Assembly: GCF_023008545.1 (NCBI RefSeq)
Contig: NZ_CP095397.1
Span: 682,001-746,000, forward strand
Reading direction: 5' to 3'
Length of the DNA stretch: 64,000 bases
Source of the DNA: Natribaculum luteum
Lineage (GTDB): Archaea; Halobacteriota; Halobacteria; Halobacteriales; Natrialbaceae
Position numbers and translations under genes: made by a program. Below the pieces are notes generated by a model. It saw only the letters and a program-made list of their open reading frames with translations, made no database searches and was not told the DNA's origin. How positions within the stretch are numbered: the stretch's first letter is position 1; the number at the start of each line of letters is the position of its first letter. Positions 27,164 to 35,640 of this stretch are shown here, piece by piece.

Positions 27164-27469
27164 ATACGCCATGTGCGAAGTAAATTAACAAAACACGACC
27201 ACACCCCGTGTGCAAAGTGAAATCTCAGAATCTGAGAGAAGACACCCCCTGTGCGAGATGATTTTGCCCCCAAATCAGGTGGACCCCCCGTGTGCAAAAT
27301 GAATTCGGTAGTGGATCAAATGGAGACACCCCGTGTGCGAAATGAAATGCCGTGTATCGTTGTCTAACACACCTAGTAATACTAACTTCTTTGAGCATCC
27401 CACCACCCCATGTGAGAGATGAATTGGCTGATAGGATGAGAGGAGACACCCCGTGTGCGAAATGAATTT
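27164..27469 (+). repeat. Origin-type (ORB-like) repeat array, left
   Basis: Seven irregularly spaced copies, all in plus orientation, of a motif near ACACCCCGTGTGCGAAATGA. Starts are about 27164, 27201, 27242, 27281, 27326, 27402 and 27446. The same motif lies on the other side of orc1 (30003-30309) and inverted at 30634. Position and form fit Orc1/Cdc6 recognition boxes of a haloarchaeal origin. Confidence 0.85.
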
Positions 27470-27495
27470 GCGACTAGTGTCGACGCATCTTCAGA

Positions 27496-27676
27496 TCAAT
27501 TCCCGTCGAAGAAATCGTCGATCTGCGCGTTGACAACAGACTTGATCAGTTCCTCTTCATGTTCCACCTCTTCGAGTCGGATATCCGCTTGGAGCGTCTC
27601 GGCGACTACCTCTGGATCATCGACGAAGGTGTACTCCTTGTGAACACCGTTACCGTAGCCCCGTCCGCGCTTCTCA
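27496..27676 (-). pseudogene. orc1: Cut-off C-terminus of Orc1/Cdc6
   Basis: Minus-strand reading YEKRGRGYGNGVHKEYTFVD ... ADIRLEEVEHEEEL, stop at 27496. This is the wing part of the Orc1 C-terminal winged helix. It is separated from the main orc1 gene (28789-29967) by the IS at 27677-28798. Removing the IS together with one TCA copy joins the two in frame as VTS-EKRGRG. Confidence 0.75.
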
Positions 27677-27722
27677 TAGTGTCTAGGGAAATGTTTTACC
27701 TATAGAGACACTGGTATTGGTA

Positions 27723-28232
27723 ATGGGTCGGCTCGACGACATCACGCTCGAAGAACTCTATGATCTAAAGGACCAGATCGACAAAGGGAAGCCGCGAGAA
27801 CGTGTTCTCGCGGCGATTGGGCGTAAGCAGGGCGATCAACTGGAGACACTAGCTGATCGCCACGGTGTTGTCGAGAAAACGATTCGCAACTGGCTCGATC
27901 GGTTCGAGGAAGAACCGATCGAGCAGGCACCGTACGACGCTCCTCGACCAGGAGGTCCAGCAAAAATCGAGGGCGAAGACCGTGAGCAACTGTTCGAACA
28001 ACTGCAACAGCCGCCGACCGAACTCGGCTACGACCAGCAAGCGTGGTCAGCGAAACTGTTGCTCCATCACGCCAAAGAGGAATACGGCGTCGAATACCAC
28101 GAAACCTACGCGTACGACTTGCTGAAAGAGGCCGGGCTGTCCTTGCGGACAGCACGGCCTCAACATCATGAAGCCGACCCTGAAGAGAAAGCCGAGTTCC
28201 AAGAAACAGTCGAAAAAAACGACCCGAACTAA
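27723..28232 (+). CDS. IS630-type transposase, first frame
   Basis: About 169 residues from ATG 27723 (MGRLDDITLEELYDLKDQID), the DNA-binding part with two helix-turn-helix units (GVVEKTIRNWLDRFEE; YAYDLLKEAGLSLRTARP). It ends with GAA AAA AAC then a stop 12 bases later. A_AAA_AAC is a classical slippery heptamer for -1 frameshifting. A -1 shift continues as RPELTDKTVVVVDQF into the catalytic frame. Confidence 0.8.
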   Translation: MGRLDDITLEELYDLKDQIDKGKPRERVLAAIGRKQGDQLETLADRHGVVEKTIRNWLDRFEEEPIEQAPYDAPRPGGPAKIEGEDREQLFEQLQQPPTELGYDQQAWSAKLLLHHAKEEYGVEYHETYAYDLLKEAGLSLRTARPQHHEADPEEKAEFQETVEKNDPN

Positions 28233-28792
28233 CCGACAAAACCGTCGTTGTTGTCGATCAGTTCACCAAACACGTCGGAACTGTCCAACGACGTGGCTTC
28301 TACCCGATTGGCTCAAATCCGACAATAGAGGTTGCAACGTCGTGGGATTCAGTGACCGTGCTGGGCGCTGTCACCGACGACGGTGACAGCTTCTTCTGCT
28401 GGACAGAAGAGAATCTCACACGGAACCATGGGATTCGGCTGTTAGAGGCGTTAACCGAGCGGTTCGGTGAGGAGTTAGTGGTGTTTCTGGATCGAGCGGG
28501 CTACTTCTATGCGAGGGATCTCTGGGAGCACGTGAGTGGTGAGCGCGAGACCGAAACTGTCGGAGACAGTTCGGTCTCGTGCGTGCGCGGAGACGATCTC
28601 GAAGTCTGGTACTTCCCGTCAAAACTCCCCGAATTGAACGCCGTCGAAGGGTGTTGGGACCAGCTGCAAGAGTGGTTCAAGTATCGACTCGTCCCTGATC
28701 TCTCGTCGCTGAAAGACTACATCTCACGAGGTGTAAAAACAATCAGCGAACCCAGCATTTGGCCGTATCTTACCGGTAAAGATTCGAACTAA
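28220..28792 (+). CDS. IS630-type transposase, catalytic second frame
   Basis: Reached from the first frame by a -1 shift. DDE residues are visible: Asp in VVVVDQFTKH, Asp in VVFLDRAGYFY, Glu in LPELNAVEGCW. It ends SIWPYLTGKDSN inside the right terminal repeat. It has no good start codon of its own near the frame start, which supports either programmed frameshifting or loss of one A in the A7 run. Confidence 0.8.
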   Translation, partial: RPELTDKTVVVVDQFTKHVGTVQRRGFYPIGSNPTIEVATSWDSVTVLGAVTDDGDSFFCWTEENLTRNHGIRLLEALTERFGEELVVFLDRAGYFYARDLWEHVSGERETETVGDSSVSCVRGDDLEVWYFPSKLPELNAVEGCWDQLQEWFKYRLVPDLSSLKDYISRGVKTISEPSIWPYLTGKDSN

Positions 28793-29967
28793 TCACTATC
28801 AGACGTGACGAAATTGTAGGTCTCGGCTTCACTCATGTACCGTAGATAGGAGTCACGCGATTTTTCATCTGCGTCTAACAGCTCCGTGAGAAACTGATAG
28901 ACACGGTACGCAACCGTACTCGGTACGGCGTTCAGATTGCGCTGAGAGTAGACAGGGACAATCGCAGTGGCGTAAAGCGAGAGCTTCTTTTGCGTCGATA
29001 GCCCCTGCATCTGGGTCAGCGTCCGGTCGCGTTCAGCCTCTCGCTGAGCGTTGCGAACATGCGCTTCACAGACCATGTCTTCGCCATTGCGGTCTGCGAT
29101 CTCACCAGCCTTCCGGAACAAGTCGATTGCTTTTCGAGCGTCACCGTGATCCTGCGCAGCGAACGCAGCACTGAGCGGGATAATATCCTCCTCAAGGACA
29201 CCGTCTTGGTAAGCGTCGCGACGTCGCTCGAGAATTGCCTGGAGTTGATTCGCGTCGTAGTCAGAGAAGACGACGTCCTGGGGATTAAACGAACTCTCGG
29301 CTCGCCCATCGAGGTTTTCCATGAATCGAGGATCGTTCGTGAGTGCAGCGACAGAAACGTGGCCCTCGATCCGACCTAGCTGTGACGCCCGTGACAGCTG
29401 ATAGAGCAGTTTTGAGTAGGCTGGTTCATCGTTTGGATCACGCTGTCGCCCCACCAAGAGATCCACCTCGTCCAGAATGATAATAACTGAGTTGAAGTGG
29501 TTGCTCAGAATTTCGTAGAAGCGATTGAGCTTCTGGTCCGTCGAGATACCGCTCTCGGGAACACCGACATCAACACCAGCTTCGCCGGCAGCATTCTCGA
29601 CGAGACGATAGACGGCACGGTCGTGAGATTTGATCGTCTGGCAATTGATCTTGATGACACCGAAGCCGTTGCCTTGGGAGTTCGCGAGTTCGAGCACTTG
29701 CTGACAGACCGCATTGATGATAAGCGATTTCCCAGTGCCCGACGGTCCATAAAGGAGCATATTAGGCGGGCGGTTCCCTTGCAACGCTGGCCGAAGGTAA
29801 GTAATGATATCGTCTAGTTGTTCATCGCGACCAACGATTCGATCCTCGTCGATGACGGCATCAGGATCGAGGAGCCCCTTGTCCCGAAATACAGAATTCT
29901 GTACCCCCTCTTGAAGACGGCCTTTAATGGATTGGGAGAGGGATTGTTGATTGTCCCCGTCAGCCAT
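28789..29967 (-). CDS. orc1: Orc1/Cdc6 replication initiator, C-terminally truncated by IS
   Basis: 392 residues. Walker A is LLYGPSGTGKS and Walker B is VIIILDEVDLL. Sensor regions and the lid follow, then the start of the winged helix (KKLSLYATAIVPVYSQRNLN ... YRVYQFLTELLDADEKSRDS). The last residues (VTSDSD) and stop come from the IS end; the remaining ~58 residues lie at 27496-27676. Orc1 binds origin boxes and loads the MCM helicase. Losing the wing may weaken binding to the flanking repeats. ORB-like arrays lie on both sides. Confidence 0.9.
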   Translation of the reverse strand: MADGDNQQSLSQSIKGRLQEGVQNSVFRDKGLLDPDAVIDEDRIVGRDEQLDDIITYLRPALQGNRPPNMLLYGPSGTGKSLIINAVCQQVLELANSQGNGFGVIKINCQTIKSHDRAVYRLVENAAGEAGVDVGVPESGISTDQKLNRFYEILSNHFNSVIIILDEVDLLVGRQRDPNDEPAYSKLLYQLSRASQLGRIEGHVSVAALTNDPRFMENLDGRAESSFNPQDVVFSDYDANQLQAILERRRDAYQDGVLEEDIIPLSAAFAAQDHGDARKAIDLFRKAGEIADRNGEDMVCEAHVRNAQREAERDRTLTQMQGLSTQKKLSLYATAIVPVYSQRNLNAVPSTVAYRVYQFLTELLDADEKSRDSYLRYMSEAETYNFVTSDSD

Positions 29968-30002
29968 GTATTCGGGGTATCGTTGAGACCATAAATAATT
30001 AT

Positions 30003-30309
30003 GGGGAGCCGTGTGCGAGATTAAATTCGTCGAATTACCTGGTTAGAGCGGCTCTGAAAGGGGCAATTCAAATAGATTGTATAACCGCGGGCGAAATCAA
30101 TTTTCCCGGTCACCCCCCGTGTGCGATATGAAATTGGTGGAGAAACAGATTCCAATCAGAAGGGAGTAAGAGACCACACACCGTGTGCGATATGAAATAG
30201 TACTCTAGACCTCAGACTCTGATGGAACTGGAGTCAACCCAGGAGATCACAATGGATCCCAGAAACCCGAAAGTCGTCAACCCCCACACCCCGTGTGCGA
30301 GATGAAATT
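30003..30309 (+). repeat. Origin-type (ORB-like) repeat array, right
   Basis: Five copies in plus orientation, one degenerate: about 30003, 30081 (weak), 30111, 30175 and 30285. Core is CCCCGTGTGCGA(A/G/T)ATGAAA. Lies upstream of orc1 between it and the AT-rich region. Confidence 0.85.
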
Positions 30310-30660
30310 AGGAGAGAGGTAGGGGAGGAGACTGGAGTAATCCGTCGGGATCTGGCCGAGATAGTCGACTTCGTGGGGTAGAGAGCCTGATAAAGCGGAA
30401 ATCGAGAAGGGTCTATAGTAGGGGAACTTTTATGTAGCTCCTCTGTCAACCAGAACCGTACTAGAACTAGAGTCGGTTGAATTGAAATGGTATTTATTGT
30501 GATACGACATCATTATCCTAGAGTTCTCTCACAGTAATTCCCGGGAAGAACTCCCGTGTTTGCTTACTCTCACCCTCTTTTCCGTCCGTTTACGGTTTTA
30601 TCTCTGCTCTCAGTCGCCGTGACCTCTTTGCAGATTTCATTTCGCACACGGGGTGTGGGG
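30310..30660. other. Probable replication origin: AT-rich region and inverted ORB
   Basis: The last plus-oriented box (30285-30309) and a single minus-oriented box (ATTTCATTTCGCACACGGGG..., 30634-30660) face each other. Between them is an AT-rich segment (about 30420-30540, e.g. GAAATGGTATTTATTGTGAT). Inverted boxes around an AT-rich unwinding element beside orc1 is the standard haloarchaeal origin plan. No gene seen. Confidence 0.75.
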
Positions 30661-30686
30661 GTCCTCGTTCCTGAGACTGCTCTCTC

Positions 30687-30727
30687 TTAACCAACAGAAC
30701 TTGGACACTCCCTCGATCGTTGGTTAA
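30687..30727. repeat. 41/42-bp long inverted repeat, copy 4
   Basis: TTAACCAAC, 23 bp, GTTGGTTAA. Only 27 bp from the inverted origin box at 30634-30660, at the edge of the putative origin. Confidence 0.85.
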
Positions 30728-30852
30728 TCTTTGCGGGTTCCTGAGAGTGTCAGAGAACAGTTCGCATGCTCCCTATAATTACCTGATAAACAGTAGGTTC
30801 AGGTGAAGAACAAATTGCTCAGTACTGGTGAAAAACTTTTAGCAGCGATCTT

Positions 30853-31062
30853 CTACGAAAGTTCGGTTTCTTTCTTGGGGAGATCTTTCCGCTTTGAAAA
30901 ATAATAGAGTATCACTGCAAATCCACCTGCGGGGACTATCACCCCCAACCAATACATTTCTGGGTTTTTGAGATCGAGTCGCTTTGCATCAAAATACATC
31001 AAAATAGCTATGGGATGTTGGAGAACGAGCACAGCCAGTAACAGTACAGTCAAACCAGACAC
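30853..31062 (-). CDS. Small two-helix membrane protein
   Basis: 69 residues. Helix one is LTVLLLAVLVLQHPIAILMY; helix two is YWLGVIVPAGGFAVILYYF; then a charged tail KRKDLPKKETE. Conserved-looking DAKRLDLKNPEMYW loop. I recall similar small haloarchaeal proteins of unknown role. Start ATG 31062. Confidence 0.6.
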   Translation of the reverse strand: MSGLTVLLLAVLVLQHPIAILMYFDAKRLDLKNPEMYWLGVIVPAGGFAVILYYFSKRKDLPKKETELS

Positions 31063-31151
31063 ACTTGATAATTTGATACACTATGGCTTGGCTCTGTTGA
31101 AATGCTCAACAGTTGATATTTTCCTCGCTCGAATCGCACAGTACAGAGCGT

Positions 31152-31340
31152 CTACTGACCGTAGTTAATGCGGTAGTACTGAACACCATGAGTCAAGAGG
31201 AACGCAAACACGACGCTCCCAACGATCCACAACCCAAGTGCCGCTCCTGTCAGGTGAAATCGAGTGGTATTGAACACGACTCCCAGAAGGGCGAGGATCG
31301 CTGCAATACTAACTGTTTTCCACGAGACCATATCTGACAT
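31152..31340 (-). CDS. Small two-helix membrane protein
   Basis: 62 residues from the ATG at 31340 (MSDMVSWKTVSIAAILALLG); the frame opens further upstream only through the MITE. Two hydrophobic helices (VSIAAILALLGVVF; LGLWIVGSVVFAFLLTHGV). Lies between another small membrane gene and MITE copy 2. Function unknown. Confidence 0.5.
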   Translation of the reverse strand: MSDMVSWKTVSIAAILALLGVVFNTTRFHLTGAALGLWIVGSVVFAFLLTHGVQYYRINYGQ

Positions 31341-31415
31341 ATCAATTAATATATTAAATGGTATGATAACGATTTCTGATTTACAGAAATACAGGAGAAA
31401 GCCCACGACTGTAGT

Positions 31416-31672
31416 CCTGTCTCTTACCCATACGACGGAGTCTCGCGAAAGCGGCGTTTCGGAGGCTCCCGAGGCGGGCGAGCACGAGCTGAGACCCACA
31501 GGAAGAGAGACGAGATCGACGTTCGGTACGGAGCGTAGTACTCGAGTCAACTGCGTTCGGATCCACAATTACGGATTTCACCCGGCGAAAGGCGCTGAAT
31601 ACTGGTATCTCGATCGCCACTCTCCGATGGATCGCCCGCGACTGGTGGTGCAACTTGTGGGTAAGAGACAGG
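31416..31672. mobile_element. MITE family 1, copy 2 (257 bp)
   Basis: Terminal repeats CCTGTCTCTTACCCA / TGGGTAAGAGACAGG; near-identical to 4415-4673. Flanks ACTGTAGT and GCTTCAGC do not match, so the target duplication has diverged or was rearranged. As with copy 1, the flanks (GCCCACGACTGTAGT ... CTTCAGCCGTGTGG) look like a split TnpB-type hairpin. Confidence 0.85.
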
Positions 31673-31710
31673 GCTTCAGCCGTGTGGAAGACGTCAAGAC
31701 GCGGAGGATG

Positions 31711-32547
31711 TCACTCGTCAAGGAAGACGTCGACATCAAACTCGGTTTCCCAGCGTGGTCGCACCGGTCCTGGCATCTCGTCAGCAAGATCGCGCAGTTC
31801 TTCAAGCGTCGTCCACGGGTAGCACTGCCCCATCGCTTCCCACCGCTTGAAGAAACTTAGATGCACCCAGCTGTACACTGCCGGTTCCTCGTCGACACTG
31901 GCTGTTCTCTCTTTGATAATATCGGTTAATTCGCGCTCGGTGATGTTAATTCCCTCACGCTGTGCGGCTGTGATGAGTGACGCTAACTCTCGTTTCTTCT
32001 TTTCTTGCTCTCGGTCTTTCTCATCGATGTTGTCGAAGTCCGTGTAGTAAATGGCGAGCGCTGCCTGGATAACGTCCTCTCGCGTCTCGAGGTTATCACG
32101 AGTGAGGCCTGTGTAATCTCGAGGAAACACAAACGTCTTCCTCGCGAACAATGATCTGCACACGCCCAATTCAGGACTTTCTCCGCCGTCTTCTTTTTCG
32201 TAGACGCCCGCGATAGAGTCAGCGAATTCGCCGAGTAGATTGATTTTGATATCGAATTCAGGGATAACTGCTGTGTCAAGATCGAGCGTGTCTCCAAGTA
32301 CGATCGATTCGGCGTTGGTTGGCATGTTCAAGCAGTTGGCGAACTCGCGTAGCCGGTGGCCGTACTGGCCCCGGTAGCTACCGAGAACGAGGTAACTAGT
32401 GTCAGCTTGCTCGAATCGTGGCAGTTCCTCATTCATGTATCGAATGACTTCCTGCCAGTCTCGCTGGGGTGCTTCTATCCCCTCGAATATGCGGTCGACA
32501 GCTTGGTAGATGGCGTTTGCGTTCTGGGGAACCCGTGGACCGCTCAT
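31711..32547 (-). CDS. Partner protein B of three divergent pairs (YLVLGSY motif)
   Basis: 278 residues. Motif DTSYLVLGSYRGQYGHRLRE near 48-67, followed by LNMPTNAES and a LLGEFADSIAGVYEKEDGGE block, then RKTFVFPRDYTG. A charged coiled segment (EKDREQEKKKRELASLITAA) follows, and the end is LSFFKRWEAMGQCYPWTTLE. The C-terminal Y.WTT.EEL and the FVFPR block are shared with 47035-47790. Longer than partner A by the coiled insert. Divergent from regulator B. Function unknown. Confidence 0.75.
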   Translation of the reverse strand: MSGPRVPQNANAIYQAVDRIFEGIEAPQRDWQEVIRYMNEELPRFEQADTSYLVLGSYRGQYGHRLREFANCLNMPTNAESIVLGDTLDLDTAVIPEFDIKINLLGEFADSIAGVYEKEDGGESPELGVCRSLFARKTFVFPRDYTGLTRDNLETREDVIQAALAIYYTDFDNIDEKDREQEKKKRELASLITAAQREGINITERELTDIIKERTASVDEEPAVYSWVHLSFFKRWEAMGQCYPWTTLEELRDLADEMPGPVRPRWETEFDVDVFLDE

Positions 32548-32662
32548 GTTCCTCCCTACAGAAGTGTTCGGCTTAAACGTTCATATACAAGTTGGCTAAA
32601 CTGCTGTAATCTCAACCTGGCTAACCCGAACAGTTACGTAACTTCGGCTGGAAAAGACGCAT
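32548..32662. promoter_or_regulatory. Divergent promoter region of pair B
   Basis: 115 bp between partner B and regulator B. Contains two direct repeats of a TTGGCTAA-like block (GTTGGCTAAACT and CCTGGCTAACCC) ~30 bp apart. Candidate operator. Confidence 0.35.
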
Positions 32663-33301
32663 ATGAGCGATAGCGCGGACGCCCACCGAGGCCCTCCCGA
32701 AAGGCCAACCGATCCGTTCGGTGGGGAAGACGTTCTGCCGTTCGAGAAACAGCGACGCGCACACCGGTTTATTACGCAAGAAACTCGCTACTACGTTATC
32801 CAGGCAATCCTCGGCCATCCTGACCATCTCGTCACACTGGACGAATTGGAGTACTTGGTACCCAAGAATCGGTCGACCATCCTTGAGCATCTCGACCGCC
32901 TCGCGGAGAAAGAACTCGTGACAAAACAGGTCTATGACGGCGATGATGCTGAGCAAAATGACCCACGCGAGTTCTGGAGATTCACTAGCTACGGCATCAC
33001 TCTACTCGATGAATACGACTACCTTCGGTACGTGCCTGTGCTGCGCGCCCTTCAGGACAACCTCTACCTCACTGAGAAAATCGAGCGGCACCGAAACGCA
33101 CCTCGTCCCGCCCTGCCTGATGACGTTGCCAACGCTTTCACCGCGCCCACTCTCGACGATGAAATGCAAGCCGAACTTGACGATGTGTTGGCTGCCCGGG
33201 AACGTGGTGGCGGCCGACTCTTCGATGCACCCCCGGTGGAACCTGACCCGGACGCCATCACCGAGGACAACGCCGATCGCCCGCTCGACGAACTGTTTTG
33301 A
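32663..33301 (+). CDS. Winged-helix regulator B of three divergent pairs
   Basis: 212 residues. RRAHRFITQETRYYVIQAIL, then a winged helix (STILEHLDRLAEKELVTKQV, EFWRFTSYGITLLDEYDYL), HRNAPRPALPDDV, and an acidic C-terminal extension. Shares the QETR helix, W/F wing and APRP segment with 26183 and 46469. Probable regulator of itself and partner B. Confidence 0.8.
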   Translation: MSDSADAHRGPPERPTDPFGGEDVLPFEKQRRAHRFITQETRYYVIQAILGHPDHLVTLDELEYLVPKNRSTILEHLDRLAEKELVTKQVYDGDDAEQNDPREFWRFTSYGITLLDEYDYLRYVPVLRALQDNLYLTEKIERHRNAPRPALPDDVANAFTAPTLDDEMQAELDDVLAARERGGGRLFDAPPVEPDPDAITEDNADRPLDELF

Positions 33302-33461
33302 TCCTGAGGCAACTCTCTCGGCGCAGAGCCAGCGTCTTCATGAGGTTATCGTAGCTGGTGAACGAGAGCGTTGACGTGGAATCCACCGCGACGCCCCGTT
33401 CGAATACCTCGATATCGTCGGTGACATCGTCGTGGAACTCACTTGACGACTTTACGGTCAC
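33258..33461 (-). pseudogene. N-terminal fragment of HVO_A0114-like MarR-type regulator
   Basis: Reads FHDDVTDDIEVFERGVAVDS and LSFTSYDNLMKTLALRRES, the N-terminal region I remember from the HVO_A0114 family, then leaves the family sequence. The winged helix is missing. The 3' part overlaps regulator B's end. A remnant only. Confidence 0.45.
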
Positions 33462-33532
33462 GATGAGGGTTCATAACTGTTTCTGAATTCCGAGTCTTTA
33501 AGAAGTAATAAATGGTAATTAGCAACAACACG

Positions 33533-33640
33533 ATGCCACGGTCGTACGCCATCGGCGAGTTCGCGGAGGAACTTGGCGTCCACCCCGAAACTGTCAAACG
33601 GTGGTGTCGAAACGGCGACCTTGACTACACACCTGCTGAA
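33533..33640 (+). pseudogene. N-terminal fragment of IS607-type TnpA
   Basis: ATG 33533 reads MPRSYAIGEFAEELGVHPET then VKRWCRNGDLDYTP, the MerR-like helix-turn-helix that opens IS607 serine recombinases. The resolvase domain is absent. About 33 recognisable residues. Trace of an IS607 element. Confidence 0.6.
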
Positions 33641-33730
33641 AATAGGAACGGTATCAGTACGCTCGCTGATCAACTAGATTGGAGCGCTGGCCACACCTCG
33701 TGTGTCGTTGAATGGTTGACCCGCCGTATT

Positions 33731-33773
33731 AGGGACCAGATTATTATAGCTCAAACTATTATAGTCTGGTTCC
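33731..33773. promoter_or_regulatory. Strong palindrome upstream of DUF234 ATPase gene
   Basis: GGACCAGA-t-TATTATAG, short centre, CTATTATA-g-TCTGGTTCC: two 8-9 bp matching blocks on each side. About 43 bp before the ATG at 33816. Candidate operator/promoter for that gene. Confidence 0.5.
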
Positions 33774-33815
33774 TAACTTCGGGGCACATATGTACCTCCC
33801 ACAACGACTGGAGGT

Positions 33816-35231
33816 ATGGACCAGTTCGTCAATCGTATCGAGGAACTCGATCGGTTGCAGACCCTCTATGAGAGTGACGCTGCAGAACTCGCAATTATTT
33901 ATGGGCGCCGCCAGATCGGCAAGAGCGAACTCGTCCGCCAATCGATTGCCGACCGCGACGATGCCGTGTACTATCAGGCAGTCCAAGGGACAGCGACGAC
34001 ACAGCTCAGGCGGTTCGTCGAGGCAGCAGCGACGACCTATCCAGACATCACGGCCGTCAAAGAGGAATGGGAACCGCTCTTAACGTACCTCACCGACAGA
34101 GACGCCATCATCGTCATCGACGAATTCCCATACCTCATCGATTCGAACGAGGGACTTCCGTCGGTCATTCAACACCTGTGGGATACAGCTGTCGGCGAGA
34201 GTCAGGCAACGCTCGTACTCACAGGCTCTGCAATCGGCATGATTCATACCCACGTCCTCGATGGCGGTGCGCCACTCTACGGCAGGGTGTCCCAGACACC
34301 GAATGGCCGCCTCGAACTCACCCAGCTGCCGTTTCGCTCCATCCAAGAGTTCGTGCCGACGTACGATCCCGAAGAACGGGTGTTCGTCTATGGCGTCTTC
34401 GGCGGTACACCCCGATATCTCAGCCCACTTGATCCATCACAGAGCCTCGGAGAGAACATCACGCGGCTGCTGTGCGACCCGGATGGCCCACTCCACGACG
34501 AGCCCGAAACCGTCCTCCAGATGGAACTCAACGAGGTGAACACGTATTTCTCCGTACTGGAATCGATGGCTAGCGGGAACCGCAGTCGAAACGAGATCGC
34601 TCAGGGAGCCGGCATCGAGAGCACCAACACGTCGTACTACTTCGACCGGCTGGAAACGCTCCAGATCATCGAGAAACACCATCCAGCACTCGCCGACCCG
34701 GCACGCAGCAAGCGGACGCGATACCAGATTCGAGATCCCGTATTCCGGTTTTACTTCCGGTATCTCTACGGTCGCGGAGGGCAGTACGAACTCTACGGCG
34801 AGAACGCCTACGAGGACCTTATCGAACCGGAATTGCCCGACTTCGTCAGCGAAACGTTCAAATCGCTCTGCCACCAGGCGGTGCCGGCGCTCTATGCAGA
34901 CTACCAGCTCACACAGGTGCCAAGCCAGTGGTGGTACAAGGGCCGGGAGGTAGATATCGTTGCACCAACTGACGAGTCAACGCTGATCGCTGGCGAAGCG
35001 AAATTCACCAGCGCCCCCCTCAGCTATGATGTGCTTTCGGATCTCGAAGACGACGTGGAGTACATCGACTGGACACCCACCGGAGGAGGTGAGCCGACGT
35101 ATGAATTCGCCTTGTTCAGCCGCTCTGGGTTCAAACGCTCCGTCGAGGAAGCTGCAGACGAGCGTGATGATCTTCGTCTCTTCGATCTATCCGATATCGT
35201 TGCTGTTCTTGAGAGTAAAGCCGACGAGTAA
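33816..35231 (+). CDS. Archaeal AAA ATPase with DUF234 nuclease-like domain
   Basis: 471 residues. Walker A is IYGRRQIGKSELV (~29-41) and Walker B is AIIVIDEFPYLI (~100). A winged helix lies near 255-290 (SRNEIAQGAGIESTNTSYYF). The C-terminal DUF234 domain holds a PD-(D/E)xK-like core GREVDIVAP ... LIAGEAKF. These STAND/AAA proteins are abundant in archaeal accessory DNA, and a defence or mobile-element role is suspected but unproven. All core motifs are intact. A palindrome sits upstream. Confidence 0.9.
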   Translation: MDQFVNRIEELDRLQTLYESDAAELAIIYGRRQIGKSELVRQSIADRDDAVYYQAVQGTATTQLRRFVEAAATTYPDITAVKEEWEPLLTYLTDRDAIIVIDEFPYLIDSNEGLPSVIQHLWDTAVGESQATLVLTGSAIGMIHTHVLDGGAPLYGRVSQTPNGRLELTQLPFRSIQEFVPTYDPEERVFVYGVFGGTPRYLSPLDPSQSLGENITRLLCDPDGPLHDEPETVLQMELNEVNTYFSVLESMASGNRSRNEIAQGAGIESTNTSYYFDRLETLQIIEKHHPALADPARSKRTRYQIRDPVFRFYFRYLYGRGGQYELYGENAYEDLIEPELPDFVSETFKSLCHQAVPALYADYQLTQVPSQWWYKGREVDIVAPTDESTLIAGEAKFTSAPLSYDVLSDLEDDVEYIDWTPTGGGEPTYEFALFSRSGFKRSVEEAADERDDLRLFDLSDIVAVLESKADE

Positions 35232-35599
35232 CGCCGGAGGGTAACAGCTGGGGATGGTTTTTCGACCCCAGAGAGGAGTGCGGGGGAATCGAACGTACCC
35301 CCAGAGGCGAACCAAATGAAAGAAACCAATGAGACGATGGCGTAGCGAATAAGGAGGACGAAGGCGGTATTCGTCCAGAGTCTCGTGAACTACGGCTCGT
35401 GATAACTTTTCTCCTCTTGCCGTTTCTGCCAGTCTTAGCAGCTCTCTCCGTGATTTCTTGCGTCTCCTCTTCTCGTGAACCTCTATTTCCTGTGGACCTC
35501 ACCCCGCCCTCTCTTCCAGATTTTCACTCTTGACGAGAGGTGTGAGCCCTCGAGTCCCCTCTCTTTCTACCCAAGAATACGAGCCGAACCTTTCGTGTC
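35232..35599. other. Gene-free stretch
   Basis: About 370 bp between the DUF234 gene and inverted-repeat copy 5. Short open frames only; a purine-rich part (GAGGAGGGACGAAGG-like) and a pyrimidine-rich part. No structure recognised. Confidence 0.5.
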
Positions 35600-35640
35600 T
35601 TAACCAACGACTCCGTTAGTCAGGCGGTCGTGTTGGTTAA
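35600..35640. repeat. 41/42-bp long inverted repeat, copy 5
   Basis: TTAACCAAC, 23 bp, GTTGGTTAA. The right arm includes the polB stop codon (35637-35639). Lies downstream of both flanking genes. Confidence 0.85.

Larger units (their letters stand above)
27677..28798 (+). mobile_element. IS630-type insertion sequence in orc1 (~1.12 kb)
   Basis: Imperfect ~24-bp terminal repeats: TAGTGTCTAGGGAAATGTTT... at the left and ...GATTCGAACTAATCACTA at the right (ggtaaa inner match). It carries a two-frame DDE transposase. Flanks both show TCA, or TA if the repeats are trimmed. IS630 elements normally use TA. It splits orc1 into N- and C-terminal parts. Confidence 0.8.

Noticed and set aside
27164-30309. 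CRISPR-like array near orc1
   Set aside because: Spacing is irregular, repeats are degenerate, no cas gene is present, and the context is a replication origin.
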